Positions 55,594 through 64,000 of a stretch of 64,000 bases of DNA are shown piece after piece. This DNA comes from Tyzzerella sp. An114. Its GTDB lineage: Bacteria; Bacillota; Clostridia; Lachnospirales; Anaerotignaceae. Position 1 is the first letter of the stretch. Every line of letters starts with the position of its first letter. The position numbers and the translations under genes are program-made. The notes beneath the pieces are model-generated. The model was not told the DNA's origin, searched no databases, and was given only the letters and a program-made list of their open reading frames with translations. The stretch spans positions 62,001 to 126,000 of the forward strand of contig NZ_NFLT01000001.1 in assembly GCF_002161055.1 (NCBI RefSeq), written 5' to 3'.

Positions 55594-56730
55594 TTATTTT
55601 TTAACGCCGTTTTCGGCTAACCATTTTTTATTTTTATAATGTCCTATTGTAAGAACAGGAATAACAACTACAACAACACTTAAATATCCGCTGTAAACAT
55701 AGGCATATTTTATAATATTTGTAAGACCTGCCATAGATACAAGAGTTGAAAGTATAAGTCCTGAAAGGGAAATTATCATACGTCTTCTATTAACATCAAA
55801 TTTCTGAAGTATTTTTGTATTTTCAAATCTTGGAACAAGACCAAATATACATGAAACACCTGTTGATATAAAACATAAGAAAAGTGATATTGTATAACAA
55901 TAATAAAGGAAAGGATATCCCAACTGATTACATATATAAAGAGTTGGAAGTTCTGTTCCTGTTACACTGTAATCAGAATACCAACCTAAAAGCATAAGGC
56001 ATGATAAACCAAGAGCAAGAGCATTCATAATAAAACCTATTATAGTTGCTTTTGTTGCATTTTCTTTTGTCTTTAATAAGAATGAACAACTTATCAAAGC
56101 TGGAGCACAGAGAACCTGAAAACCTGCATATGATAATACTTTTAATATAGGCTGTAATATTCCTGTGCCGGCAGTCTCTCTTGCAGCTATAACTGTTTGA
56201 ATTTCCATTCCTTTTGTTTTAATACCTAAGAAAAATATAATAGCACAGCAAACAAGTATACATACAGACATTACTGTGGAAGCCTTAGCCACAAGACTTG
56301 CACCAAAAATTGTAAGTATAAAAAGTATAACACTTACACCTATAACAGCAACTCCATAATTAACTCCATAATCTGTAAATAATGTAGCAGCTCCTGCAAT
56401 AGCAGCACCTGTTGCACTTAAAGCTATAATATAATTAAAGATTTCAAAAAGAATTTCTATTTTTGTGTATGGATAAAATAATTCCTCAAAAACCTGTTTA
56501 TAGTTAGTAAAGCCATGGTTATTTGTCATTATAACAATCTCTCTTAATACAAGAGCAAGTATAGCCATTGAAATTACAGCCATTAAAGGACCATACCAAC
56601 CATATTGAACAAAATACTGTGTCGCCTGATTTCCCGTAGCAAATCCACCGCCGGCATGAGAACCAAACCAAACAGAGGCAACAGAAAATATACTGGCAAA
56701 ACTAACTTTTCTGATAACTTCTTTAGACAT
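55594..56730 (-). CDS. YkvI-like membrane transporter
   Basis: A 378-aa protein with about ten transmembrane segments, related to the YkvI family of the APC/LeuT-like superfamily. The N-terminus SVWFGSHAGGGFATGNQATQ has the broken-helix glycine pattern of sodium-coupled transporters. The substrate is unknown. It is the last gene before the pct terminator region. Confidence 0.75.
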   Translation of the reverse strand: MSKEVIRKVSFASIFSVASVWFGSHAGGGFATGNQATQYFVQYGWYGPLMAVISMAILALVLREIVIMTNNHGFTNYKQVFEELFYPYTKIEILFEIFNYIIALSATGAAIAGAATLFTDYGVNYGVAVIGVSVILFILTIFGASLVAKASTVMSVCILVCCAIIFFLGIKTKGMEIQTVIAARETAGTGILQPILKVLSYAGFQVLCAPALISCSFLLKTKENATKATIIGFIMNALALGLSCLMLLGWYSDYSVTGTELPTLYICNQLGYPFLYYCYTISLFLCFISTGVSCIFGLVPRFENTKILQKFDVNRRRMIISLSGLILSTLVSMAGLTNIIKYAYVYSGYLSVVVVVIPVLTIGHYKNKKWLAENGVKK

Positions 56731-57096
56731 TTAAAATTTACCCTCCCTATTTTCAAAATACATAAATTTTCAAAAAAGGGTCATGACCATAAAGTGATAA
56801 ATTTTTTCACTTTTAAATGTACATTTTTAAAAACAAGAGCTCTTTTTTATGTCAATGATGTATATTAATATATTTATCGTTAACAGGTTATATTATACTA
56901 ATATTAGACAATAAATTCAATATATTTTTATTGATAATTTATATCTGATTTACTTTTAACAGTATTACTTGAAAAAACTGTAATTTATCTATTATTATTG
57001 TATAGTTAAAGTGTACATAAATAAAAACATAAATTTATGTACACTTAGTTTATGCAAAAATGTTCAATGTTAAACAACCAAATTAATACATAAAAA
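56731..57096 (-). other. Upstream region of the YkvI-like gene with inverted repeats
   Basis: About 370 bp without a gene. It holds a perfect 13-bp inverted repeat, AGTGTACATAAAT/ATTTATGTACACT at 57010-57045 (10-base loop), and a short palindrome AAATGTACATTT at 56815-56826. Both share a TGTACA core. These may be operator sites. Confidence 0.5.
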
Positions 57097-57123
57097 AAGG
57101 ACTTCGATATAATCGAAGTCCTT
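57097..57123 (-). terminator. Terminator of the acrylate-pathway operon
   Basis: AAGGACTTCGAT and ATCGAAGTCCTT form a 12-bp stem with a 3-base loop and A/T runs, just past the pct stop codon. Confidence 0.85.
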
Positions 57124-57140
57124 AAAAAAATTATATATTA

Positions 57141-58706
57141 TCAGTCTTTTAATCCCATAGGAGCTTCAGCGAAAATTCTTGCGTCCATAAGTTTGATTTC
57201 GCCGTCAACTCTGTCAATCTTAGGCTCAAAGTCCATCATATCAAGAATTTGTGTCTGAAGGTCGATACCAGGAGCTATTTCTGTAAGGTGTAATCCGTCT
57301 TCTTTAAGAGTGAATACACATCTTTCAGTAATATACATTACCTGCTGACCATTTTTATTAGCTATATCGCCATTGAATGTAATCTGTTCAACAGCTTTGA
57401 TGAATTTTTTCTTTTTACCTTCCTGAGCGATAACAACTTTACCGTCTTCAACTTTAACTTTTAATCCACCTGCTGTAAATGTACCACAGAAGAATACTTT
57501 AGGTGTGTTCTGAGTAATGTTGATAAATCCGCCACAACCAGCAATCATTGGGCCGAAACGGCTAACGTTAATATGACCATTTTCGTCACATTCAGCAAGA
57601 CCAAGGAAAGCAAGGTCAAGTCCGCCACCGTCATAGAAGTCAAACTGATATCCCTGGTCAAGGATAGCATCAGCATTCATTGTAGCACCAAATCTTGGGC
57701 CACCCTGAGGAATACCACCAACTGGACCACCTTCAACTGTAAGTGTCATGTAGTCACCAATGCCTTCTTCACAAGCAACAGAAGCAACATATTCAGGAGC
57801 ACCAACACCAAGGTTTACAGCAACGTCTTTTTCAAGCTCTAAAGCACCACGTCTACCGATGATTTTTTTAGCATCGAGAGGAAGTACAGCAGCACTGTTT
57901 GTTTCAGGAGCACGTTTTTCTCCTGAAAGAGTTGGGTCGTATGGACAACCTAATGACTGTTCATGGTCAGCAGGGTCTGCAACTACTACATAGTCTACAT
58001 AAATTCCAGGTATTTTAACAAGACGAGGGTCAAGTGTTCCTGCTTTAACAACTCTTTCAACCTGAACAACAACGATACCACCGCTGTTTTTTGTGGCCTG
58101 AGCAACAGATGTTCCTTCAAGTGTAGCAACTTCTTTTTCTAATGTAATATTACCACTCTCGTCAGCATATGTACCTCTAAGGAATGCAACATTGATAGGG
58201 AATGCAGGATAGAAAAGATATTCCTGTCCTTTAATAGTCATAAGTTCAACGATATCTTCTTTTGTAATATCGTTAATCTTTCCACCGCCGTTTCTAGGGT
58301 CGATAAATGTACCAAGACCTACTTTTGTAAATGTACCTGGTTTGTGAGCAGCTATATCTCTGAAAAGGTGACATAAAGCACCCTGAGAAACATTGTATGC
58401 TTCCATTTCATTGTTCATAGCCATTTTACCGATAGCAGGGATTGTTGCCCAATGTCCGGCAATAAATCTTTTCATAAGTCCTTTGTGTGCATAGTGTTCA
58501 GCACCACGACCATCTTTATTTCCCTGTGAACCAGCGTAAACATATGTTATGTTGTTAGGTTCTCCAGTTTCAAGGAATCTTTTTTCAACAGCTTTATTAA
58601 GTGCTTCAGGAATAGCACTTGCAACGAAACCACTTGTTGTAAATGTGTCGCCATTTTTAATAAGTTTAGCAGCTTCATCGGCAGTAATAATTTTAACCTG
58701 TCTCAT
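57141..58706 (-). CDS. pct: Propionate CoA-transferase
   Basis: A 521-aa family I CoA-transferase that moves CoA between propionyl-CoA or acetyl-CoA and (R)-lactate, forming lactoyl-CoA. Blocks shared with the A. propionicum enzyme include DGDTxTTSGFV, VSQGALCHLFRDIA, GTFIDPRNGGGK and GVGAPEYVASV. The catalytic glutamate should lie in the EEGIGDYM region near 325. I use ATG 58706 after AGGAGGAGA, where the family starts MR(K/Q)V; the earlier ATG would add 19 odd residues. Last gene of the operon, behind an intercistronic hairpin. Confidence 0.96.
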   Translation of the reverse strand: MRQVKIITADEAAKLIKNGDTFTTSGFVASAIPEALNKAVEKRFLETGEPNNITYVYAGSQGNKDGRGAEHYAHKGLMKRFIAGHWATIPAIGKMAMNNEMEAYNVSQGALCHLFRDIAAHKPGTFTKVGLGTFIDPRNGGGKINDITKEDIVELMTIKGQEYLFYPAFPINVAFLRGTYADESGNITLEKEVATLEGTSVAQATKNSGGIVVVQVERVVKAGTLDPRLVKIPGIYVDYVVVADPADHEQSLGCPYDPTLSGEKRAPETNSAAVLPLDAKKIIGRRGALELEKDVAVNLGVGAPEYVASVACEEGIGDYMTLTVEGGPVGGIPQGGPRFGATMNADAILDQGYQFDFYDGGGLDLAFLGLAECDENGHINVSRFGPMIAGCGGFINITQNTPKVFFCGTFTAGGLKVKVEDGKVVIAQEGKKKKFIKAVEQITFNGDIANKNGQQVMYITERCVFTLKEDGLHLTEIAPGIDLQTQILDMMDFEPKIDRVDGEIKLMDARIFAEAPMGLKD

Positions 58707-58741
58707 TATTATTCTCCTCCTACTTGCATTTATTAAAAACA

Positions 58742-58777
58742 CAGGCTCTAAAATAATATACATTATCCTAGAGCCTG
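58742..58777 (-). promoter_or_regulatory. Intercistronic hairpin between lcdB and pct
   Basis: CAGGCTCTA and TAGAGCCTG form a 9-bp stem with an 18-base loop in the 114-bp gap. A T-rich but interrupted tail follows. It may be a partial terminator or an RNA-processing site that sets pct expression. Confidence 0.6.
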
Positions 58778-58820
58778 GTTGTACTCATTCAAAACCCGTC
58801 GGGATTTTCAACAAAATATA

Positions 58821-59942
58821 TTACATCATTTCAACGAAGCTCTGAATTCTTGTTCTAGCCTGCTCGAAAGCTGTAGCTTCCTGGTCTACTTCTATCATGA
58901 TGTTTTTGATACCTTTTTCTTCGAACTGTCTGTACATTACTGGGTAATCCCATTCTTCTGGGTCACAGAATTTCATCATAGCAACTATGATAGCATCTGC
59001 TCCTGTCTGCTCAACCATATCCATGAGCATTTTTCCTCTGTATTTCTTTGTATCTGTTGCTACTGAACATCCATACATTCTCTGCCATACTTTAGCAAGT
59101 CTGTATAATGGAGCTTCTTCTCCGTCAAGAACGTCAACTCTAATCTGTCTTGATTCCTGAGCAAGGTCGTCAGCAACAATAGCGATACCGTTTTCTTTAA
59201 AGATGTCAAGTAATTCGTTAGGCTCAACAAGGATACCTGTAACAACTGCTTTCTTACCTGTCCAAGGCTCAACAGGCATAGCTTTGATTTCTTCGATAAG
59301 TTCTTTAACAAGTGCAGTATGTTTTGATTTTTCCATAAACATTCTTGATTTGAATACTGCATGACGAGAAACTGGGTCGATAATCTGTGGATAATCAGCT
59401 GCTACTTTAACGAATTCACGCATAACTGCTCTGTTTTCATTGTAAACTTTGATAGAAGCTTCGATGTCAGCGTTTGTTATAGGAGCTCCAACGATTTCTT
59501 CAAGTTTTCTCTTAACGATTTTGTATTCTTCTACTAAGAATTTGTTAGCTGCTTCAAGTCCTCTGTTCTGAGGGTGTGTAAATACGATTACAGGTGATGT
59601 TCCTTTCCATTTCTGGCTTAAACATTTTAATGTATCACAAGGAACTGAAATAAGTACAGCTGCTAATTCATCATAAGCACCTTCACACTGTAATTCCATA
59701 ACCTGCTGCATTATTGAACATGCGAAAGCTGGAAGGTATGTACGAGCTTTTGTGATTGTTTTCTGTCCACCCCAGATACCCATTGGAAGGTAACCTGTTG
59801 CGTGTACTAATTCTTCAGGAGCGTAAAGTGGTAAAATACCGATAGCACCTTTACCTGTTTCTGCTTTATAATCATCCATTGCTTTTTTAGGATTTGCTGC
59901 AACGTCTTTTAACTGGCTTAAAATTGTTTCATATTTACTCAT
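58821..59942 (-). CDS. lcdB: Lactoyl-CoA dehydratase beta subunit
   Basis: A 373-aa subunit of the 2-hydroxyacyl-CoA dehydratase family (HgdB/FldC type). With the alpha subunit it removes water from (R)-lactoyl-CoA to give acryloyl-CoA by a ketyl-radical mechanism. The sequence matches A. propionicum LcdB in long blocks such as CDTLKCLSQKWKGTSPVIVF and ESRQIRVDVLDGE. Cysteines for the [4Fe-4S] cluster are in the AFACSIMQQ, CDTLKC and KFCDPEEWDY segments. Fourteen bases separate it from the alpha-subunit gene. Confidence 0.96.
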   Translation of the reverse strand: MSKYETILSQLKDVAANPKKAMDDYKAETGKGAIGILPLYAPEELVHATGYLPMGIWGGQKTITKARTYLPAFACSIMQQVMELQCEGAYDELAAVLISVPCDTLKCLSQKWKGTSPVIVFTHPQNRGLEAANKFLVEEYKIVKRKLEEIVGAPITNADIEASIKVYNENRAVMREFVKVAADYPQIIDPVSRHAVFKSRMFMEKSKHTALVKELIEEIKAMPVEPWTGKKAVVTGILVEPNELLDIFKENGIAIVADDLAQESRQIRVDVLDGEEAPLYRLAKVWQRMYGCSVATDTKKYRGKMLMDMVEQTGADAIIVAMMKFCDPEEWDYPVMYRQFEEKGIKNIMIEVDQEATAFEQARTRIQSFVEMM

Positions 59943-59956
59943 TGTATTTCTCCCCC

Positions 59957-61228
59957 TTATTCTGCTTCTCCAGCAATCTGCTGTTCCATCATTTCTGCTA
60001 ATGCCTGAACACGTGTATCGAACTGTGCAGGTGCAAAGTTACGAGGGTCTGTCTGGTCACCATCAAAGCTTACATATGGTTTTCCTGTTTTCTCTTTGAT
60101 GATTTCAGCTGTTTCAACGTTAAGGAAGCTCATTAACTTACAGCTTCTGTTAAGGTGGTAAGCAACACCGTCACACTGTCCGCCATTAACAATATCAAGA
60201 AGAACATTTACTTTATTTTCAAGGCAAGTGTTGATGTAAATTCTTGTGTATGCTTCAGCCATTCCGTGTAATGACTCGTCATTAGCATCATATGAAAGGT
60301 TCCAAAGTCCTGGGTAAGCTGAACCTGTCATTATTGAACCAAGAGCTTTGAGTGATTTGAAAGTATGTCCTAAGTAAGGCCATACAGCGATACCTTCCCA
60401 AGTGATACGTGTTTTTTCAGCACCTTTGAATGCATAAACACCATTTTTAAGGTTTTCTTCGATTTCATCAGCAAATTTCTTGAATGTGATTTCAGCATAG
60501 TCACGGCTTCTTGCACAAACGATAAGAGCCATGTAGTTGAATAAGTCGAAGCAGTTAAGTGGAGATGGTTTGTAGTGTGATAAAGCTGCAATTCTATTCC
60601 ACTGAGCAACTGAACGCTGTGTCTGCTCTCTAACTTCTTTAAATTTCTTATAATCAAATGGTTTTCCACAAATAACTTCAAGCTGAGCAATAGCATTTCT
60701 GAACTGGTCAGCAATGTATTCTTTAGCATATTCAGGGATAGGCATTGTGTGGTTAAATGGTACGTCGATTACGATACATGGAATATCTAATTCAACTGCA
60801 AGGTTTTCATACCATTTAAGAAGTGTATTACAGATGTTGTTACATGTGATAACAAGGTCTGGAAGTGGAACTCTTGCTGCTGGAGAATTAGCAAGTGTCT
60901 CAGGAGTTTTTCCTGTGATAGCTTCTTCTTTTAATAATTCCATATAACCCATGTTTACACGGCCATATGAACAACAGTCAAGTGAGTAGCCTTTTCTGTC
61001 TGCCACTTCAAGAAGGTCTAAAGCACCTTTTCTAGCACCGATACCAGCAGCGTGTGTTTCAGGATATACCATAGCAATATCCATAGTTACACAGAACTCA
61101 GATGGTGCAACTGAAGCTGACCAACAAACGAGTTTGCCGTTCTTTTTAGCTTCTCTTGCTTCTTCGTCTAATTTTGCCTGATAGTACGCTAACAATTCCT
61201 TTGCTTTTTTGCCTGTAGTTTCGAACAT
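59957..61228 (-). CDS. lcdA: Lactoyl-CoA dehydratase alpha subunit
   Basis: A 423-aa partner of the beta subunit, of the same family. Recognised by VCWSASVAPSEFCVTMDIAM, DCCSYGRVNMGYMELLKEE, NNICNTLLKWYENLA, IDVPFNHTMP and FLNVETAEIIKEK, all shared with A. propionicum LcdA. Cluster cysteines lie in CNNICN and LNRSCKLMSF segments. The start is ATG 61228 with GAGGGA seven bases before; the TTG two codons upstream is less likely. Confidence 0.96.
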   Translation of the reverse strand: MFETTGKKAKELLAYYQAKLDEEAREAKKNGKLVCWSASVAPSEFCVTMDIAMVYPETHAAGIGARKGALDLLEVADRKGYSLDCCSYGRVNMGYMELLKEEAITGKTPETLANSPAARVPLPDLVITCNNICNTLLKWYENLAVELDIPCIVIDVPFNHTMPIPEYAKEYIADQFRNAIAQLEVICGKPFDYKKFKEVREQTQRSVAQWNRIAALSHYKPSPLNCFDLFNYMALIVCARSRDYAEITFKKFADEIEENLKNGVYAFKGAEKTRITWEGIAVWPYLGHTFKSLKALGSIMTGSAYPGLWNLSYDANDESLHGMAEAYTRIYINTCLENKVNVLLDIVNGGQCDGVAYHLNRSCKLMSFLNVETAEIIKEKTGKPYVSFDGDQTDPRNFAPAQFDTRVQALAEMMEQQIAGEAE

Positions 61229-61245
61229 CTTCAATCCCTCTTTCT

Positions 61246-62022
61246 TTATCTTTTTGCTTCTTCGTATGCAAATAATGCAGCACCGAGAGCACCTGTTGTT
61301 TGTGGGTTTGGAGCCACAATAACTTCCCTATCTAATTCTCTACTTATTGCTCTTACAACACCGGCATTTTTTGCAACACCGCCTGTCATAACAACAGCAT
61401 GTTCAAGTCCGCCTCTGTAAGCAAGACCGCAAGCCTTACTTGCAACGGACTGATGTACACCTGCAATGATGTTTTCTTTAGAAACACCTTTTGATAACTG
61501 AGAAATAACTTCTGACTCGGCAAAAACAGTACATGTACTGCTTATAGAAGCAATCTCTGTTGCACGACTGTCATATTCAGCCATATCATCAATAGTTATC
61601 TCAAGAACTCTTGCCATAACGTCAAGAAATCTTCCTGTTCCGGCAGCACATTTGTCATTCATAAAGAACTGTTTAACATATCCTTTATTATCAAGACGTA
61701 TAGCTTTGGCATCCTGACCGCCAATATCTATAATTGTTCTAGCCTCCGGTACTAAGAAGAAAATACCTTTTGCATGGCAGCTTATTTCACTGACCTGCTT
61801 GTCAGCTTCTTTAAGAGCAAAACGTCCATATCCTGTTGCTACAATTTTAGTCATATCTTCCATTTTAAGTCCGCTAACTTCAAAAGCTTTTTCAAGAGCA
61901 CGCTGAGGACCGGAAGAACCAGTACCAACCTGAATGACTTCTGCTGCAACGATGTTTTTTCCGTCTTCAAGAATAACTACTTTAGAAGATGCTGAGCCAA
62001 CATCTATTCCCATTGTGTACAT
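61246..62022 (-). CDS. lcdC: Lactoyl-CoA dehydratase activator (ATP-dependent electron transferase)
   Basis: A 258-aa ASKHA-fold ATPase that injects one electron into the dehydratase at the expense of ATP. A [4Fe-4S] cluster is shared between two copies through Cys in NDKCAAGTGRFL and SSTCTVFAESE. The ATP-binding loops are GIDVGSASSKVV, DIGGQDAKAI and VMTGGVAKNAGV. The ATG at 62022 follows AAAGGAGG, and the protein then starts MYTMGIDVGSASSK as in the homologues; the longer frame to 62049 is not used. First gene of the operon. Confidence 0.95.
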   Translation of the reverse strand: MYTMGIDVGSASSKVVILEDGKNIVAAEVIQVGTGSSGPQRALEKAFEVSGLKMEDMTKIVATGYGRFALKEADKQVSEISCHAKGIFFLVPEARTIIDIGGQDAKAIRLDNKGYVKQFFMNDKCAAGTGRFLDVMARVLEITIDDMAEYDSRATEIASISSTCTVFAESEVISQLSKGVSKENIIAGVHQSVASKACGLAYRGGLEHAVVMTGGVAKNAGVVRAISRELDREVIVAPNPQTTGALGAALFAYEEAKR

Positions 62023-62532
62023 TAGAAATCCTCCTTTAAAATAATGCATTTAAAAATTTGCAATACAAATTGTAAACATAATGCATTGCAATTATTTAAA
62101 AACGAAAGACTGTTGTAAAAAGCAGCTGTCGTATAATTGCCAAAAAATAAAACTATAACATTTATTTATAATTAATAGTCAAAACACAGTCTTTTTTATC
62201 AATTTTTAATTATTATAACATTTTTATCTTTCATATGCAACACATATTGTTAAAAAATTATTTTTTTAAAATAAAATTCAAAATTCAAAATTCTTTTCAA
62301 ATTTTATATGATATAACTATTAAAAAGGGACATATTGCATACAAATATAAACAATACATCACAATTAATTTAATATAACAAAATAAATATAGTACTTTTT
62401 AACATTAACCTTATTTTTATCAATAATACTAACGATATTCAATAAAAAGATATTTGATTAGTTTTTAACACAATCCATACTGTTTTATAATAATATGGTA
62501 TGTTTATTAACAATCTTTTATTATAAAAAAAT
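62023..62532 (-). other. Leader and promoter region of the lcd operon
   Basis: About 510 bp of AT-rich sequence. Contains the candidate promoter at 62153-62182, the inverted repeat TTGCAAT/ATTGCAA at 62058-62091, and AAAGACTGTTGT/ACACAGTCTTT flanking the promoter. Beyond about 62200 it is plain AT-rich sequence with no gene. Confidence 0.5.
62153..62182 (-). promoter_or_regulatory. Candidate promoter of the lcd-pct operon
   Basis: TTGACT and TTATAG are 18 bp apart on the minus strand, about 130 bp upstream of the lcdC start. It is flanked by the inverted words AAAGACTGTTGT (62105) and ACACAGTCTTT (62184). Confidence 0.45.
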
Positions 62533-62564
62533 AAGGACATACAGTTTTATAACTGTATATCCTT
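62533..62564 (-). terminator. Terminator after the phosphoglycerate mutase gene
   Basis: AAGGACATACAGTT and AACTGTATATCCTT form a stem with one mismatch and a TTAT loop, followed by T-rich sequence on the minus strand. Confidence 0.75.
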
Positions 62565-62569
62565 TAACT

Positions 62570-63769
62570 TTAACCTATAAAATAAGACATAAGTTTATAT
62601 CCTTCATCAAACATTAAGTCAGATTTTGATATTTCTTTCTCACTATATGCCTTTATATCTGAACTTTTATTATTTCTACTATCATATATAGCAAAAGGTA
62701 TAGGGTCAGAAACATGAGTTTTAAGAGAAATAGGTGTAGGGTGGTCTGGAAGAACCATTATTTTAAAATCCTCTCCCATATTTTTAAGACCTTCCATAAC
62801 AGGTTTTACAATCTCACTATCTATAAGCTCTATTGACTTAATTTTATTTTCAATCTCTCCCCTATGACCACATTCGTCTGGAGCTTCAACATGGATATAA
62901 ACAAAATCATTTCCATTTTTAAGAGCAGAAAGAGCAGCTTCTCCCTTTCCTTTAAAGTTTGTATCTACATTTCCTGTTGCTCCTAAAACCTCTATAACTT
63001 CCATTCCAGCACATATTCCTATTCCTTTTATAAGGTCAACAGCTGAAATGACAGCACCCTTAAGACCTGTCATTTTTTCAAAGTTTCCTATTGCTGGTTT
63101 AGTTCCCTCTCCCCAAAGCCATATTGAATTGGCAGGATTAAGACCTTTTTCAATTCTCTTTTTATTTATAGGGTGGTCTTTTAAAATGTCTCTGCTTTTT
63201 TCCATAAGTGAAAATATAAGTTTATTTTCAGGCAGATAATTTGTTACTTTTCTGTCAGAAATATCGTGGGGAGGTGTTAAATTAAGGTCAGTTTTTCCTC
63301 CATGCCATATAAGACAATGACGATAACTTATACCAGAAAAAAACTCAAGTTCATCTGTTGACAATGCTTCATTTACAGCTTTTATAAGTTCTGCCGCTTC
63401 CTCTGTTGATATTTCTCCAGCACTATAATCAACCATTGTTCTATCTCTTATATCTTCTTCATCAGAAAGTGTAACAAGATTACATCTAAAAGCAACATCA
63501 TCATCTTTCATGTCAATTCCTATACTTACAGCCTCAAGAGGTGAACGACCTGTATAACAAGAAACAGGATTATATCCCATAGCAGAAAGATTTGCCACAT
63601 CACTTCCCGGTTTCATTCCATTAGGTACAGTTTTTACCATACCACACACACCATTTTTTGCAATAAAATCTATTGTATCTTTTTTTGCAACTTCAAGAGG
63701 TGTTCTATCATTAAGTTCTTTTATTGGGTAATCGGCCATACCGTCTCCCAGCATAACAACATATTTCAT
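62570..63769 (-). CDS. apgM: Cofactor-independent phosphoglycerate mutase (archaeal/ApgM type)
   Basis: A 399-aa metalloenzyme of the alkaline-phosphatase superfamily converting 3- and 2-phosphoglycerate in glycolysis. MLGDGMADYPIKEL at the N-terminus carries the first metal aspartate; GSDVANLSAMGYNP the nucleophile serine; YVHVEAPDECGHRG and VLPDHPTPI the second metal site. It is the shorter aPGAM form, not the 510-aa bacterial iPGM. The closest bacterial relatives were also discussed as homoserine-kinase-like (ThrH/HSK) enzymes, but glycolysis is the simplest call. Confidence 0.9.
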   Translation of the reverse strand: MKYVVMLGDGMADYPIKELNDRTPLEVAKKDTIDFIAKNGVCGMVKTVPNGMKPGSDVANLSAMGYNPVSCYTGRSPLEAVSIGIDMKDDDVAFRCNLVTLSDEEDIRDRTMVDYSAGEISTEEAAELIKAVNEALSTDELEFFSGISYRHCLIWHGGKTDLNLTPPHDISDRKVTNYLPENKLIFSLMEKSRDILKDHPINKKRIEKGLNPANSIWLWGEGTKPAIGNFEKMTGLKGAVISAVDLIKGIGICAGMEVIEVLGATGNVDTNFKGKGEAALSALKNGNDFVYIHVEAPDECGHRGEIENKIKSIELIDSEIVKPVMEGLKNMGEDFKIMVLPDHPTPISLKTHVSDPIPFAIYDSRNNKSSDIKAYSEKEISKSDLMFDEGYKLMSYFIG

Positions 63770-63873
63770 ATTAAATACATCTCCTTACTTTCATAGAAAA
63801 ACATTTGTCTTTGCAACAAATACTTTTCTATTATAATCAAAATAGTTAAATATGTAAAGTTTATTTTTAATAC

Positions 63874-63904
63874 AAAAAACAGCCCCTAAAAAGGGACTGT
63901 TTTT
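63874..63904 (-). terminator. Terminator after the partial permease gene
   Basis: AAAAACAGCCCCT and AGGGACTGTTTTT form a stem with one mismatch and a 4-base loop, just past the stop codon at 63915. Confidence 0.75.
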
Positions 63905-63914
63905 AAATTAAAAA

Positions 63915-64000
63915 TTATTCTGTTTTTATAGCTGTTAAAGCTGAAAGTTTCATGGCACGTTTTGCTGGAAGATATCCTGAAGCAACTCCAACCAAAGTTG
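63915..64000 (-). CDS. 3' end of an FtsX/MacB-type ABC transporter permease (partial)
   Basis: Only the last 28 codons are inside the window. The minus strand reads LVGVASGYLPAKRAMKLSAL followed by TAIKTE and a stop. This is the usual C-terminus of FtsX/MacB-like permeases (GYLPAxRAxxLxPxxALRxE), the last membrane helix plus a short cytoplasmic tail. The rest of the gene, and probably its ATPase partner, lie beyond the right edge. Confidence 0.8.
   Translation of the reverse strand, partial: TLVGVASGYLPAKRAMKLSALTAIKTE

Noticed and set aside
62248-62270. Rex-binding site upstream of the lcd operon
   Set aside because: Only one half (TTGTTAA) matches; the second half is poor in an AT-rich background.

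Overview
The window comes from a low-GC, Gram-positive anaerobe of the Clostridia. The best pointer is the block at 57.1-62.0 kb: lactoyl-CoA dehydratase activator, alpha and beta subunits followed by propionate CoA-transferase. These proteins closely resemble, as far as I remember them, those of Anaerotignum (Clostridium) propionicum, so an Anaerotignum-like member of the Lachnospirales fermenting lactate or alanine to propionate through acryloyl-CoA is likely. Most genes are on the minus strand. No ribosomal RNA, insertion sequence or CRISPR array was seen.

Region 1 (0.1-21.7 kb) is an envelope-polymer locus. Read along the minus strand it holds four tandem LytR-CpsA-Psr (LCP) ligases, an exported protein, a phosphodiester glycosidase-like surface protein, MurJ, an O-antigen-ligase-type membrane protein, a GT4 glycosyltransferase, two DUF4330 membrane proteins, a GT4-CsaB fusion (glycosyltransferase plus polysaccharide pyruvyltransferase) and a WecG/TagA-type glycosyltransferase, then a YitT protein and a CdaR/PucR-type regulator. 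A divergent LtaS-like polymerase lies at 19.8 kb. Together they suggest assembly, pyruvylation and wall attachment of a secondary cell-wall polymer. One LCP paralogue has lost its signature arginines.

Region 2 (21.7-34.6 kb) is housekeeping: a MerR-controlled MATE exporter with a textbook 19-bp-spacer promoter, the conserved acpS-nnr-ydcC-alr-mazF neighbourhood (without an adjacent mazE antitoxin), ilvC under a T-box leader, threonine aldolase, an ABC-F ATPase, a lipoprotein and a DUF5662 protein.

Region 3 (34.70-48.31 kb) is an integrative mobilizable element of about 13.5 kb. It has split a host tRNA-Ser(CGA) gene inside the anticodon loop: the 5' half lies at 34698-34739 and the 3' half at 48260-48314, both carrying the 11-bp core GACTCGAAATC. 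Just inside the left end the element carries its own complete, diverged tRNA-Ser(CGA), on the same strand and downstream of the captured host tRNA promoter. The rest is a tyrosine integrase, an excisionase-like protein, a sigma-like regulator, a zinc-finger protein, an RHH-like mobilization protein, a MobP-type relaxase with a probable oriT, cargo (a 1551-aa SF1 helicase-nuclease, a DUF2971-like protein, a PD-(D/E)XK-like protein) and a replication-type HTH protein. This is the most interesting part of the window.

Region 4 (48.4-64 kb) has a lipoprotein, a six-repeat PepSY protein with an adjacent two-component system and a divergent lipoprotein, an old-yellow-enzyme/FadH-type flavoprotein, a YkvI-like transporter, the acrylate-pathway operon, an archaeal-type phosphoglycerate mutase and the 3' end of an FtsX/MacB-type permease cut by the window edge.
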